Origin: Gemmatimonadota bacterium
GTDB lineage: Bacteria; Latescibacterota; UBA2968; UBA8231
DNA: 28,725 nucleotides
Direction of reading: 5' to 3'
Assembly (NCBI GenBank): GCA_028875335.1
Contig: JAPPEF010000098.1
Coordinates: forward strand, 1-28,725
In this document: one piece after another, positions 13,655 through 20,309 of the stretch
Numbering within the stretch: position 1 is the first letter of the stretch
Layout of the letters: every line of letters begins with the position of its first letter
Notes under the pieces: model-generated
The model's database searches: none
Told to the model about the DNA's origin: nothing
The model's input: the letters and a program-made list of their open reading frames with translations, nothing else
Position numbers and translations under genes: made by a program

Positions 13655-14014
13655 CTAAGCGAATTTTTCGAGCACGAACTCATAGCCGAGGTAGTCGTTG
13701 TCCTGGCCTTCGTACGCGTAGAGCTTGGCGATGGGAAACTGCACCACGCGCCAGCCATCGGCCACGGCCGCGAGCACTGATTCGTAGGGCGGTTCGTCGC
13801 TGGGCAGAGTCGGCGTTCGCGGCTGGGTGGCGTCGTACAAGGCCCAGCTAGCCAGCGGCGCGCGCATATTGGTCGATTTGGCGTAGAGGTAGAGAATCTG
13901 CTGGCGGGGTTCGGCGAGCAATTCACCGAGGCGATCGAGATCCGCAGCGGTAATCGCCTCGGTGCACAGCTTGTCGCGGCACTGTGCCAACCAGTTTTTT
14001 ACGGCTTCGTGCAT
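13655..14014 (-). CDS. Unknown 119-residue protein
   Basis: No family is recognised. The product is soluble and mixed alpha/beta: an N-terminal helix (AVKNWLAQCRDKLCTEAI), a helix-rich middle (LDRLGELLAEPRQQILYLYA), and a strand-rich end (WRVVQFPIAKLYAYEGQD, then YLGYEFVLEKFA). No metal-binding cluster, signal peptide or membrane segment is visible. A GGGAG box eight bases before the ATG supports the start. It is the second gene of the dehydrogenase-led cluster, nine bases before phyH, and could be an accessory subunit. Two aromatic-rich patches (LYLYAKS and LYAYEGQDNDYLGYEF) could form a small ligand pocket, but that is a guess. Confidence 0.7.
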   Translation of the reverse strand: MHEAVKNWLAQCRDKLCTEAITAADLDRLGELLAEPRQQILYLYAKSTNMRAPLASWALYDATQPRTPTLPSDEPPYESVLAAVADGWRVVQFPIAKLYAYEGQDNDYLGYEFVLEKFA

Positions 14015-14085
14015 ATCGGCTCCCTATGGCGTCGGCGACATAAGAAAGCGCCCTCACGTAGCGCGGTCAACAAGCGGCGGTGCGC

Positions 14086-15108
14086 TTAGTAATCAACCAC
14101 TACCTTGACGGTTTGGGGCTGGAGCGCTGCGTCGAAACCAGCGACCAAGTCGGGAAAGGGGACGCACTGCGAGATGAGGGGAGTCACGTCGAGTTGCTGC
14201 CGCGCCAACAGGTCCAAGGCCTGGGGAAATACGTGGGCAAAGCGGAAGGATCCGCGGACGGTCAATTCCTTTTGCATGACCAGGTTGACCGGCAGTTCAA
14301 TCGGGCCGCCCTGAACACCCAACTGCACAATGGTGCCACCGGCCTTGCAGTGCGCGTACGCGGCTTGCAGGGCAGCCGGAGCACCGGAGGCTTCCATGAC
14401 GACATCAAATCCCTCGCTCGCCGCCCGCGCCACGGCCGCCGAATCGTCAGCACGCACGGGCTGATCGGCCCATAGCGACGCCGCCAAGTCGAGCACACTT
14501 TGGCGAATATCGCTGACGACAAGGTGAGCCGCTCCGTAGTGCCGAGCGACCAAGCCGATGAGCTGGCCAATGGGACCAGCGCCCGTCACCAGCACGCGCT
14601 TGCCTGCAATGCCCCCTGCTTGGCCGACGCCGTGGACGGCGATGGATAGTGGTTCGAGGAGGGCCGCTTGGCGATAGTCCATCGCCGCGGGAAGCGGATG
14701 GCAGTTGTGTGCATGGACTTGCACGTATTCGCGGAACGAGCCGTCTTGGGGCGGGCTACAGGCAGCAGAGCCAAAGTAGCGCATCTGCGCGCAGAGGTTG
14801 TAGCGGCCTTGGAGGCAGTGGTCGCACGTGCGACAGGGGTGGGACGGGTCAATGGCCACTCGACTACCCACCGGCAGCACGTCCGCGAACGCGCCCGCAT
14901 CGACTACTTCCCCGGCCGACTCATGCCCGAGAACAAAAGGGCGCTCTGGGACGAAATCGCCGTTTCTGCCGTGTATGTAGTAGTGCAGGTCCGAACCGCA
15001 GATGCCGGTGGCGCGAATCTGCACTAAGATCTCGTCCGCAGCGATCTGCGGACGCTCGATTTCCGCGGCTCGCAAATCGCGGGCGCCGTGTAGGTAAAAG
15101 GCTCGCAT
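14086..15108 (-). CDS. Zinc-dependent sugar-alcohol/sugar-acid dehydrogenase (L-idonate 5-dehydrogenase-like)
   Basis: The 340-residue product is a medium-chain dehydrogenase. Catalytic zinc ligands are C37 in GICGSDLHYY and H62-E63 in LGHESAG. The structural zinc cysteines are present in PCRTCDHCLQGRYNLC. The Rossmann motif is VLVTGAGPIGQLIGLVA, followed by VVSDI, whose acidic residue favours NAD. GSDLHYYxHG and the FGSAA..PPxDG segment match L-idonate 5-dehydrogenase and sorbitol dehydrogenase relatives. The real substrate is not determined by sequence. The ATG at MRAFYLHG is chosen over an upstream TTG that lies inside the promoter -35. The -10 ends only seven or eight bases before this ATG, so the mRNA may have no leader. 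It is the first gene of the six-gene catabolic unit. Confidence 0.88.
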   Translation of the reverse strand: MRAFYLHGARDLRAAEIERPQIAADEILVQIRATGICGSDLHYYIHGRNGDFVPERPFVLGHESAGEVVDAGAFADVLPVGSRVAIDPSHPCRTCDHCLQGRYNLCAQMRYFGSAACSPPQDGSFREYVQVHAHNCHPLPAAMDYRQAALLEPLSIAVHGVGQAGGIAGKRVLVTGAGPIGQLIGLVARHYGAAHLVVSDIRQSVLDLAASLWADQPVRADDSAAVARAASEGFDVVMEASGAPAALQAAYAHCKAGGTIVQLGVQGGPIELPVNLVMQKELTVRGSFRFAHVFPQALDLLARQQLDVTPLISQCVPFPDLVAGFDAALQPQTVKVVVDY

Positions 15109-15115
15109 GCAGCGG

Positions 15116-15144
15116 ATAGTAGCGGCCAAAGTACGGCGCGTCAA
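15116..15144 (-). promoter_or_regulatory. Promoter of the dehydrogenase-led operon, probably giving a leaderless mRNA
   Basis: TTGACG and TACTAT lie 17 bases apart on the minus strand. Transcription would begin at about 15109, directly before the ATG at 15108. One arm of an inverted repeat lies between the -35 and the -10, so repression or activation by a bound regulator is likely. Confidence 0.65.
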
Positions 15145-15160
15145 GGGAGGGGCTGGCCGC
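15122..15160. promoter_or_regulatory. Inverted repeat GCGGCCA...TGGCCGC, candidate operator
   Basis: Two perfect 7-base arms (15122-15128 and 15154-15160) are inverted with 25 bases between them. Their centres are 32 bases apart, about three helical turns. The left arm lies in the spacer of the dehydrogenase promoter. No regulator gene is in the window. Confidence 0.4.
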
Positions 15161-15168
15161 GACGAGAT

Positions 15169-15197
15169 TTGCCTGCCGCAGGCATTGTGCGTACTGT
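15169..15197 (+). promoter_or_regulatory. Putative promoter of the divergent uxuA-like gene with palindrome over the -35
   Basis: TTGCCT and TACTGT are 17 bases apart on the plus strand, giving a start near 15204 and a 28-base leader with a good ribosome binding site. The match is moderate. The -35 is embedded in the perfect palindrome TGCCTG-CCG-CAGGCA (15170-15184), a probable operator. Confidence 0.45.
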
Positions 15198-15231
15198 GCA
15201 GACACCATTCTCGTTAGAAAGGGAACCTACC

Positions 15232-16203
15232 GTGAAACTTGGTCTCAAGTTCGGCCTCGACACACTCAGCAAAGAAAACCTGCAATTCGCCCAGCAGATG
15301 GGCGTCACGCACATCGTCGTTCACAGCCCCCACCTCGGCAACGAGGGCGTACTCGATTACTTCGAGTTGCTGCGGATGAAAAAATTCATCGACTCGTTCG
15401 GCTTGGAACTGTGCGCCATCGAGAACTTGCCCGGCGACCACATGCACCCCATCACCCACGCGACGCCAGCGCGGGACGCCCAGTTGGCAAAAGTCTGTAC
15501 CTCTATTGAGAACATGGGGAAAATCGGCATCCCGATCCTCGGCTACTACTTCAGTTTGGCCGGCGTCTCCGGCCACTGGCGCGCGTACGACAGCGGCGGC
15601 GGACGCGGTGGGGCCGGCCTTAAAAGTTTTGATTACGCCCTAGTCAAAGACGCGCCGCCGATCGTCGACAAACCGGTCTCGGTCGCCGAGATGTGGGAGC
15701 GATTGGCCTATTTTCTCGAACGGGTAGTGCCCGTCGCCGAAAACGCTGGCGTCAAACTCGCCGCCCACCAAGACGATCCTCCGGCTGAAACCCTTTTCGG
15801 CACGGGCCGGCTCCTGACCAATCACGACGCCATGCAGCGGTTGATTGACCTCGTGCCCAGTCCGAGCAATGGATTGGAGTTTTGCCAGGGAACGGTGGCC
15901 GAGATGGGGCCGGATGAGACGATTGCAGCCGTGCGCCGTTTCGCTGCACAGGGCAAGATATTCTACGTGCATTTCCGCAATGTGCGCGGCGGCTTCCCCA
16001 AGTTCGACGAGGTTTTTATCGACGAGGGCGACGTCAACATGATCGCCGCGCTCAAAGCCTATCGCGACGCCGGCTACGACGGGGTCATCACGCCCGATCA
16101 CACGCCCCGCGTAATCGGCGACGAGCCGTACGGACACCGGGGCCGCGCTTTCGCCCTAGGGTACATCCGCGCCGGAATGCAGGCGCTGGAATTGCTGGAT
16201 TAG
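15232..16203 (+). CDS. uxuA: Mannonate dehydratase-like protein, paralog 2
   Basis: The 323-residue TIM-barrel protein has the full UxuA set: H179 in AAHQDDPP, C218 in GLEFCQG, H247 in YVHFRNV, D289-H290 in TPDHTPR and Y300 in EPYGHRGRA, then the closing FALGYIRAGMQAL. The expected reaction is D-mannonate to 2-keto-3-deoxygluconate and water. It is shorter than the E. coli enzyme (about 394 residues), as in the compact UxuA group. The start chosen is GTG (MKLGLKFGLD after initiation), because AGAAAGGG lies eight bases upstream; an open frame extends 21 codons further but through the promoter region. The gene diverges from the dehydrogenase-led operon across a 123-base control region with two palindromic elements. 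It ends ten bases before tRNA-Leu, which is on the other strand. Confidence 0.82.
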   Translation: MKLGLKFGLDTLSKENLQFAQQMGVTHIVVHSPHLGNEGVLDYFELLRMKKFIDSFGLELCAIENLPGDHMHPITHATPARDAQLAKVCTSIENMGKIGIPILGYYFSLAGVSGHWRAYDSGGGRGGAGLKSFDYALVKDAPPIVDKPVSVAEMWERLAYFLERVVPVAENAGVKLAAHQDDPPAETLFGTGRLLTNHDAMQRLIDLVPSPSNGLEFCQGTVAEMGPDETIAAVRRFAAQGKIFYVHFRNVRGGFPKFDEVFIDEGDVNMIAALKAYRDAGYDGVITPDHTPRVIGDEPYGHRGRAFALGYIRAGMQALELLD

Positions 16204-16212
16204 TGGGGCTAG

Positions 16213-16300
16213 TGGTGCCGAGGGCCGGACTCGAACCGGCACGTCCTAAGCGGACAGTGGATTTTAAGTCCACCGCGTCTACCAATTCCGCCACCCCGGC
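16213..16300 (-). tRNA. tRNA-Leu (anticodon TAA)
   Basis: A class II tRNA with a long variable arm: acceptor GCCGGGG/CCTCGGC (one G-T pair), anticodon stem GTGGA/TCCAC with loop CTTAAAA (anticodon TAA, reading UUA and UUG), T-arm GCCGG-TTCGAGT-CCGGC, discriminator A, encoded CCA. It follows tRNA-Cys by 15 bases on the same strand. Confidence 0.96.
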
Positions 16301-16315
16301 GCACACATAAAAAAA

Positions 16316-16389
16316 TGGAGGCGACGCCCGGAATCGAACCGGGGATAAGGGCTTTGCAGGCCCCTGCCTTACCACTTGGCCACGTCGCC
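16316..16389 (-). tRNA. tRNA-Cys (anticodon GCA)
   Basis: Acceptor GGCGACG/CGTCGCC, anticodon loop CTGCAAA (anticodon GCA) on stem GGGGC/GCCCT with one G-T pair, T-arm CCCGG-TTCGATT-CCGGG, discriminator T as required for cysteinyl-tRNA synthetase, and encoded CCA. It is the first tRNA of a two-tRNA transcript. Confidence 0.96.
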
Positions 16390-16404
16390 TCAAACAGGGG
16401 TTTG

Positions 16405-16433
16405 AAAGTACGCGGCAGGCATGTTCTTGTCAA
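16405..16433 (-). promoter_or_regulatory. Promoter of the tRNA-Cys-tRNA-Leu unit
   Basis: A perfect TTGACA is followed after 17 bases by TACTTT. The start near 16398 lies about 9 bases before the mature tRNA-Cys 5' end. The same -10 is found in front of nrdJ. Confidence 0.75.
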
Positions 16434-16495
16434 CCTGCCGACCGGCCGCTTGCCCTATGTGTTCCACGCCAAGAATTAGGTAAAATGCGCTAACA

Positions 16496-16532
16496 CCTCA
16501 ACCACGCACGGCGAGGTCAAAGACTACCACAC
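16496..16532 (+). repeat. Decayed copy of a thyA 5' coding segment
   Basis: The stretch starting CCTCAACCACG and continuing GGCGAGGTCAAAGACTACC closely repeats thyA codons 11-22 (about 16619-16651). By hand alignment there are roughly 4 mismatches and one 3-base insertion over about 35 bases. The copy lies 120 bases upstream in the same orientation, in front of the thyA promoter, and is not part of an obvious gene. Confidence 0.55.
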
Positions 16533-16541
16533 AAAACGCTT

Positions 16542-16569
16542 TTGACACGGTACACAAAACCTATAAACT
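16542..16569 (+). promoter_or_regulatory. Putative thyA promoter
   Basis: A perfect TTGACA is followed after 16 bases by TAAACT. A TATAAA two bases earlier gives a spacer of only 14. The start would fall near 16576, leaving a leader of about 11 bases, too short for a normal Shine-Dalgarno region apart from the AAGAG just before the ATG. Confidence 0.45.
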
Positions 16570-16586
16570 AAAAAAGAGCTTTCACA

Positions 16587-17378
16587 ATGCGACAATACCT
16601 CGACCTAGTAGGCCATTGCCTCGACCACGGCGAGGCCAAAGACGACCGCACGGGCGTCGGCACCCTCGCCATCTTTGGCTATCAGATGCGCTTTGACCTC
16701 GCGGACGGGTTTCCGTGCCTGACCACCAAGAAGCTGCATCTGCGTTCCATCATCCACGAACTCCTGTGGTTCCTCAAGGGCGACACCAACACGGCCTATT
16801 TACAAAAGGAAAAGGTCAGCATCTGGGATGAATGGGCCGACGAAAACGGCGACCTCGGCCCGATCTACGGCAAGCAGTGGCGCAACTGGACAACCCCAGA
16901 CGGCCCCATCGACCAAATTCAAGGCGCCATTGATCTGATTAAGACCAACCCCGATTCGCGCCGCATCCTCGTCAGCGCGTGGAACGTCAGCGAGTTGGAG
17001 CAAATGGCGCTCATGCCCTGCCACTGCCTATTCCAGTTTTTCGTCGCGCGCGGTCGGCTTTCCTGCCAGCTCTATCAACGCTCTTGCGACGTGGGGCTTG
17101 GCGTGCCGTTCAACATCGCCAGCTACAGCCTGTTGACCATGATGATGGCCCAAGTCTGCGGCTTGCAGCCCGGGGAATTCGTCTGGACTGGCGGCGATGT
17201 CCACATCTATCAGAACCACGTCGCCGCGCTGCGGCAACAGCTCGCCCGCACCCCCCGGTCACTGCCGGTTATGACCATTAAAAATCGCGGCCAGTCGATT
17301 TCCGACTTCCGCTACGACGACTTCAAACTGCTCAACTACGATCCCCATCCCTCCATCCCCATGGAAATCGCCGTCTGA
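16587..17378 (+). CDS. thyA: Thymidylate synthase
   Basis: The enzyme makes dTMP from dUMP with methylene-tetrahydrofolate. The 263-residue product matches the compact ThyA family (E. coli 264). Landmarks are DDRTGVGT with Arg21, the catalytic C145 in MPCHCLFQF, the phosphate-binding [20 protein letters not shown], the D/N specificity region, and HIYQNHV. The terminal IPMEIAV is the usual functional C-terminus. The ATG at MRQYLDL fits the family start. It is a single-gene plus-strand unit facing the pilin-like gene tail to tail; no clear terminator is seen in the 44-base gap. ThyA presence implies a folate cycle with dihydrofolate reductase, not encoded here. A partial copy of its 5' coding segment lies just upstream. 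Confidence 0.97.
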   Translation: MRQYLDLVGHCLDHGEAKDDRTGVGTLAIFGYQMRFDLADGFPCLTTKKLHLRSIIHELLWFLKGDTNTAYLQKEKVSIWDEWADENGDLGPIYGKQWRNWTTPDGPIDQIQGAIDLIKTNPDSRRILVSAWNVSELEQMALMPCHCLFQFFVARGRLSCQLYQRSCDVGLGVPFNIASYSLLTMMMAQVCGLQPGEFVWTGGDVHIYQNHVAALRQQLARTPRSLPVMTIKNRGQSISDFRYDDFKLLNYDPHPSIPMEIAV

Positions 17379-17422
17379 CGGGCTTATTGCACTGCCCTCT
17401 CGGTCGGCGGGTACTACTGTTC

Positions 17423-17779
17423 TCAGTCTTGGTTGAGGGTGCCCACCTGCGGATGGGCCGCATCCATGGCCCAAGCCCCGATCTCTCCGTCCCCGTCCAA
17501 GTCGGCCCGCACCACCAACAAAAACCCCTCGCCGACGGGCCAGAACTCCCACGTATAGCCCTCTATCCGCCACCAGGCGGGCCGTATATTTCCGTCGTTC
17601 GGATCGAAGTAGCGACCGTGCTTATCAAAGTGGGCCTTTTCGAGCAAGTAGAGCTGTTCCAATCGCGCCTCCAATTGGATCAAGGCCCGCTGATGAGGGG
17701 TCAAGCGAGCAAAGTGCACCACCTCGAGTCCTATGATCACCAGCACCAAGAGCGTCAACTCGATCAGTCTCAGCGGCAT
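17423..17779 (-). CDS. Type IV pilin-like protein with non-canonical cleavage motif
   Basis: The 118-residue product starts MPLRLIELTLLVLVIIGLEV, which aligns with the prepilin signature G-FTLIELLVVIAIIG. The invariant glutamate at +5 and the hydrophobic helix are kept, but the residue at -1 is Pro instead of Gly and the leader is only two residues. A typical amphipathic extension follows (ARLEQLYLLEKAHFDKHGRY), then a small globular part with Trp-rich strands and an acidic DLDGDGEIGAW motif that may bind calcium, as in some pseudopilins. If prepilin peptidase cannot cut here, it is simply a bitopic membrane protein. It overlaps the Big_5 lipoprotein gene by 10 bases and is the last gene of the topA unit. 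The exact family is uncertain. Confidence 0.65.
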   Translation of the reverse strand: MPLRLIELTLLVLVIIGLEVVHFARLTPHQRALIQLEARLEQLYLLEKAHFDKHGRYFDPNDGNIRPAWWRIEGYTWEFWPVGEGFLLVVRADLDGDGEIGAWAMDAAHPQVGTLNQD

Positions 17780-19332
17780 GAGATTTCCACTTCAGCGACG
17801 ATTTGGCCCGCGTCTAGGTCAATCGGCTCGGAATAGCGTCCATAAGGCTCGGAATAGCGAAAGGGATTGAGCGAGCCGCTACCGTACTCGCCGTTGCCGT
17901 CGCGATCTACAAAGGCCCACAGCGAATAGGTGCCGGCCAGCAGGCCGTTCAGCGCAAAACGACCGTCCTCGCCGGTCCACTCAGCGTACGTCCGCCCGTC
18001 CTCGCAGACGACCGCGACCCGGACGCGACCCATTTCCTCGGCCTGCACCTGCCCCCGAATTGCCGCAGTCTCCGCGTCGACTGTAAACGAGAGCGCGAGC
18101 AGGCTATCGGCGAGGCCATTGCCAGCCCGGTCCGCGAGCCGAGCGGCCGTCCCCGCGAGCCGATACGCACCCGGTGCCAGCGGTTCGGCGGGCGCAAAGC
18201 GGGCGCAGTTGGGCGCTGACCACAGCCAATCCCCCGCTAGTGCTTGCGTCGAATCGCTCTCCGTCCAAAACCCTTCCAACGCAACTGGCTTCATGGCCTC
18301 AGAAAAAAGCAAGTTCAAAGCATCCCTTGGGGCCAGTTGATTTCGCGCCAGCGCGACAAAAGAGGGTGGCTTGCGGTCGGCCCGTCCACTGCCGCGGACG
18401 GGCGCATCCCACTGCACGGGCGCACCAGCGAGCGCGAGTTGCACGGGATAGCGCCGGCCCGACTCCTGCGCTGTCGTTTCGACGTAAATTTTTTCCTCTG
18501 CATTCGGGGCCGCATATAGCGACTCCACCGCCAGCCCAGTGACCTCCAGTTCTAAGTCTCGCGGGTCCACGGCCGCAGTAAACAGCAACATCAGCCGCTC
18601 GGCGTGTACGGCTTGGACCCGCTTGAGTACGGGCGCGGACATCTGTCGCCGCATGAGCGCTAAATCGCCCGCCAGCACTTCTTCCTCCCCCACTTCCACA
18701 GAGGACGCTGGCAGAGCCAACCACTCGTCGTCGTCAGGCAGGGCGTTGCGATTGGCATCCCTAAAGGCCAGTACCCGATAGTGGCCCGGAGCGAGGCGGG
18801 CGAACTCATAGCCTCCATCGGCACCGCTTTGCGTCTGATAGGACGGTTCGTCCAAACCTACCTTTCCGCTAAAGGTTTCCAAGTCATAGGCCCAAACGTG
18901 GACACCGGACACGGGTTGATGGTCTTGGTACACCCGGCCCCGCACCAGCCCCTGATCGAGCTGTGAGCCGGTGGCAAAAGCTAAGGTAAAGGATTCCGTC
19001 AAGGCATTGCCCCGCAGATCCCGCGCCCCGGTACCCACCGTCAGCACATAAGTTCGCTCCTCGGCCAAAGGCATGGCAATGCACAGCCGTGGGCCACGCC
19101 ACGACAGTTGCAGCAATCCGGCCGGCGATGTGAAAAGAGCGGCTTCAGTCTGCTCGCGATTCATGGGTTCGCTGAAGACGATTTCTACTTCGGTATCCCG
19201 CGTCACTTCCAAGGCGTCGCTCTCCGGGTGGTGAGACAGAATGCGGGGTGGCTCTTTGTCCACCGGCCCTCCGGTGGGCGGCCCGACTTTGGCGCAACCC
19301 AATAATAGCGCGACCAAGACGCTAATCAGCAC
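17770..19332 (-). CDS. Big_5 (Ig-like) domain lipoprotein with carboxypeptidase-regulatory-like repeats
   Basis: The 520-residue product begins with a lipoprotein signal (MLISVLVALLLGC, Cys13) and the phrase CAKVGPPTGGPVDKEPPRIL, characteristic of Big_5-type lipoproteins of the FCB superphylum. Domains by eye: Big_5 at about 25-125 (EIVFSEPMNREQTEAAL), a beta-sandwich carrying GRVYQDHQPVSGVHVWAYD and GGYEFARLAPGHYRVLAF (about 135-220), a middle beta region, a second Big_5-like unit (RDALNLLFSEAMKPVALEGF, near 330-430), and a C-terminal CarboxypepD_reg-like domain (IRGQVQAEEMGRVRVAVVCE). A DRDGNGEYGSGSLNPF motif may bind calcium. Such proteins are presumed outer-membrane structural or adhesion proteins; the role is unknown. 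The GTG start overlaps the xerC stop by 11 bases, and the pilin-like gene overlaps its end. Confidence 0.82.
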   Translation of the reverse strand: MLISVLVALLLGCAKVGPPTGGPVDKEPPRILSHHPESDALEVTRDTEVEIVFSEPMNREQTEAALFTSPAGLLQLSWRGPRLCIAMPLAEERTYVLTVGTGARDLRGNALTESFTLAFATGSQLDQGLVRGRVYQDHQPVSGVHVWAYDLETFSGKVGLDEPSYQTQSGADGGYEFARLAPGHYRVLAFRDANRNALPDDDEWLALPASSVEVGEEEVLAGDLALMRRQMSAPVLKRVQAVHAERLMLLFTAAVDPRDLELEVTGLAVESLYAAPNAEEKIYVETTAQESGRRYPVQLALAGAPVQWDAPVRGSGRADRKPPSFVALARNQLAPRDALNLLFSEAMKPVALEGFWTESDSTQALAGDWLWSAPNCARFAPAEPLAPGAYRLAGTAARLADRAGNGLADSLLALSFTVDAETAAIRGQVQAEEMGRVRVAVVCEDGRTYAEWTGEDGRFALNGLLAGTYSLWAFVDRDGNGEYGSGSLNPFRYSEPYGRYSEPIDLDAGQIVAEVEISCR

Positions 19333-20278
19333 CGTGCGGGTGGGCCTCGGCGTAGATGGCTTGTAGGTGCTCTAAGCTCACTTCGGTATAACTCTGAGTC
19401 GCGGCCAAGGTCGCATGGCCGAGGAGCTCCTTGACGGCCACCAAATCGGCACCAGCGTCGAGGAGATGGGCAGCAAAGGAGTGGCGCAGACGATGCGGGC
19501 TAAGCGAATCGTCTTCCGACACTGTTTGCAGGTGGCGCTCGACGATGCGCTGCACAGTGCGGCGACTCAATCGCTTGCCGCGTCCGTTGAGGAAAAGGGC
19601 ACCGGCTTCTACTTGGGACATATCGCATTCGAGTAGAACCTCGGCGCGGCGTTGCAGGTACGCTTTGAGCGCCTCTTGCGCCTTTGCACCAATGGGGGCG
19701 ATGCGCTCCTTGCGGCCCTTACCCATCACCTTGATGGTGCCGTCGGCCAGATCCAGCGACGAGAGGTTGAGCCCCATCAGCTCGCCGAGGCGAATGCCTC
19801 CTCCGTAGAACACCTCTAGAATGGCACGATCCCGCACTCCGCTGAACCGCTTGGTCGAAGGGGCTTCCATGGCCTCGGCGACCTGCTCTACGGGTAAGTG
19901 CCTCGGCAATGCGCGCTCGACCAAAGGCGATGCCACTGCACCAGCCGGATTAGCGACGAGCGCTCCCTCGCGGCAGAGATAGCGGAAGAGCGAGCGCAGG
20001 GCTGCCAATTTGCGGGCGACAGTGCTGGCTTTGAGGCCCTTTCCTTCTAGGTCGGCAATAAAGGACTGCACCTGCTCGCGCTGCACTGCCCGCAACGGCA
20101 GTTGCAAATTATCGACTCGCGGGTAGAGAAAGCGGGCAAATTGCTGCAAGTCGCAGCGATATGAACTGAGGGTGTACTCGGCGCAGTTGCGCTCTTTGTG
20201 CAAGTATTCCAAAAAGCGGGCAATGCCCTCTTCGAGGCTAGATCCGGCGTGCAGAGCGCTCTGCGATGCATCGGCCAT
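19322..20278 (-). CDS. xerC: Tyrosine recombinase XerC/XerD
   Basis: The 318-residue product has the SAM-like N-terminal domain (FLEYLHKERNCAEYTLSSYR, then L..F..Y) and the catalytic domain. The active-site set is R163 in GGIRLGEL, K187 in MGKGRKER, H262 and R265 in SPHRLRHSFA, H288 in LLGHATL and Y297 in TQSYTEV. These resolve chromosome dimers at dif with a partner recombinase. The choice between XerC and XerD is uncertain from sequence; the HATLAATQSYTEVS ending fits XerC-type. It starts 32 bases after topA and overlaps the Big_5 gene, a topA-xerC order also known from Firmicutes. The 39-codon upstream extension overlaps the topA 3' end in another frame and is not part of the family, so the ATG at MADASQSA is used. 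Confidence 0.88.
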   Translation of the reverse strand: MADASQSALHAGSSLEEGIARFLEYLHKERNCAEYTLSSYRCDLQQFARFLYPRVDNLQLPLRAVQREQVQSFIADLEGKGLKASTVARKLAALRSLFRYLCREGALVANPAGAVASPLVERALPRHLPVEQVAEAMEAPSTKRFSGVRDRAILEVFYGGGIRLGELMGLNLSSLDLADGTIKVMGKGRKERIAPIGAKAQEALKAYLQRRAEVLLECDMSQVEAGALFLNGRGKRLSRRTVQRIVERHLQTVSEDDSLSPHRLRHSFAAHLLDAGADLVAVKELLGHATLAATQSYTEVSLEHLQAIYAEAHPHGAD

Positions 20279-20309
20279 GGCAGTTAACGAGCCAAGGAGA
20301 AATGAATAC

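Noticed and set aside
16088..16433. Minus-strand ORFs of 101 and 74 residues
   Set aside because: They translate tRNA-Leu and tRNA-Cys and the end of the uxuA-like gene antisense; GVAELVDAVDLK-type sequence is a tRNA translation.
19322..20278. Tyrosine recombinase as a mobile-element integrase
   Set aside because: Size, motifs and the topA-xerC context fit the housekeeping Xer recombinase; no att-like duplication is visible nearby.
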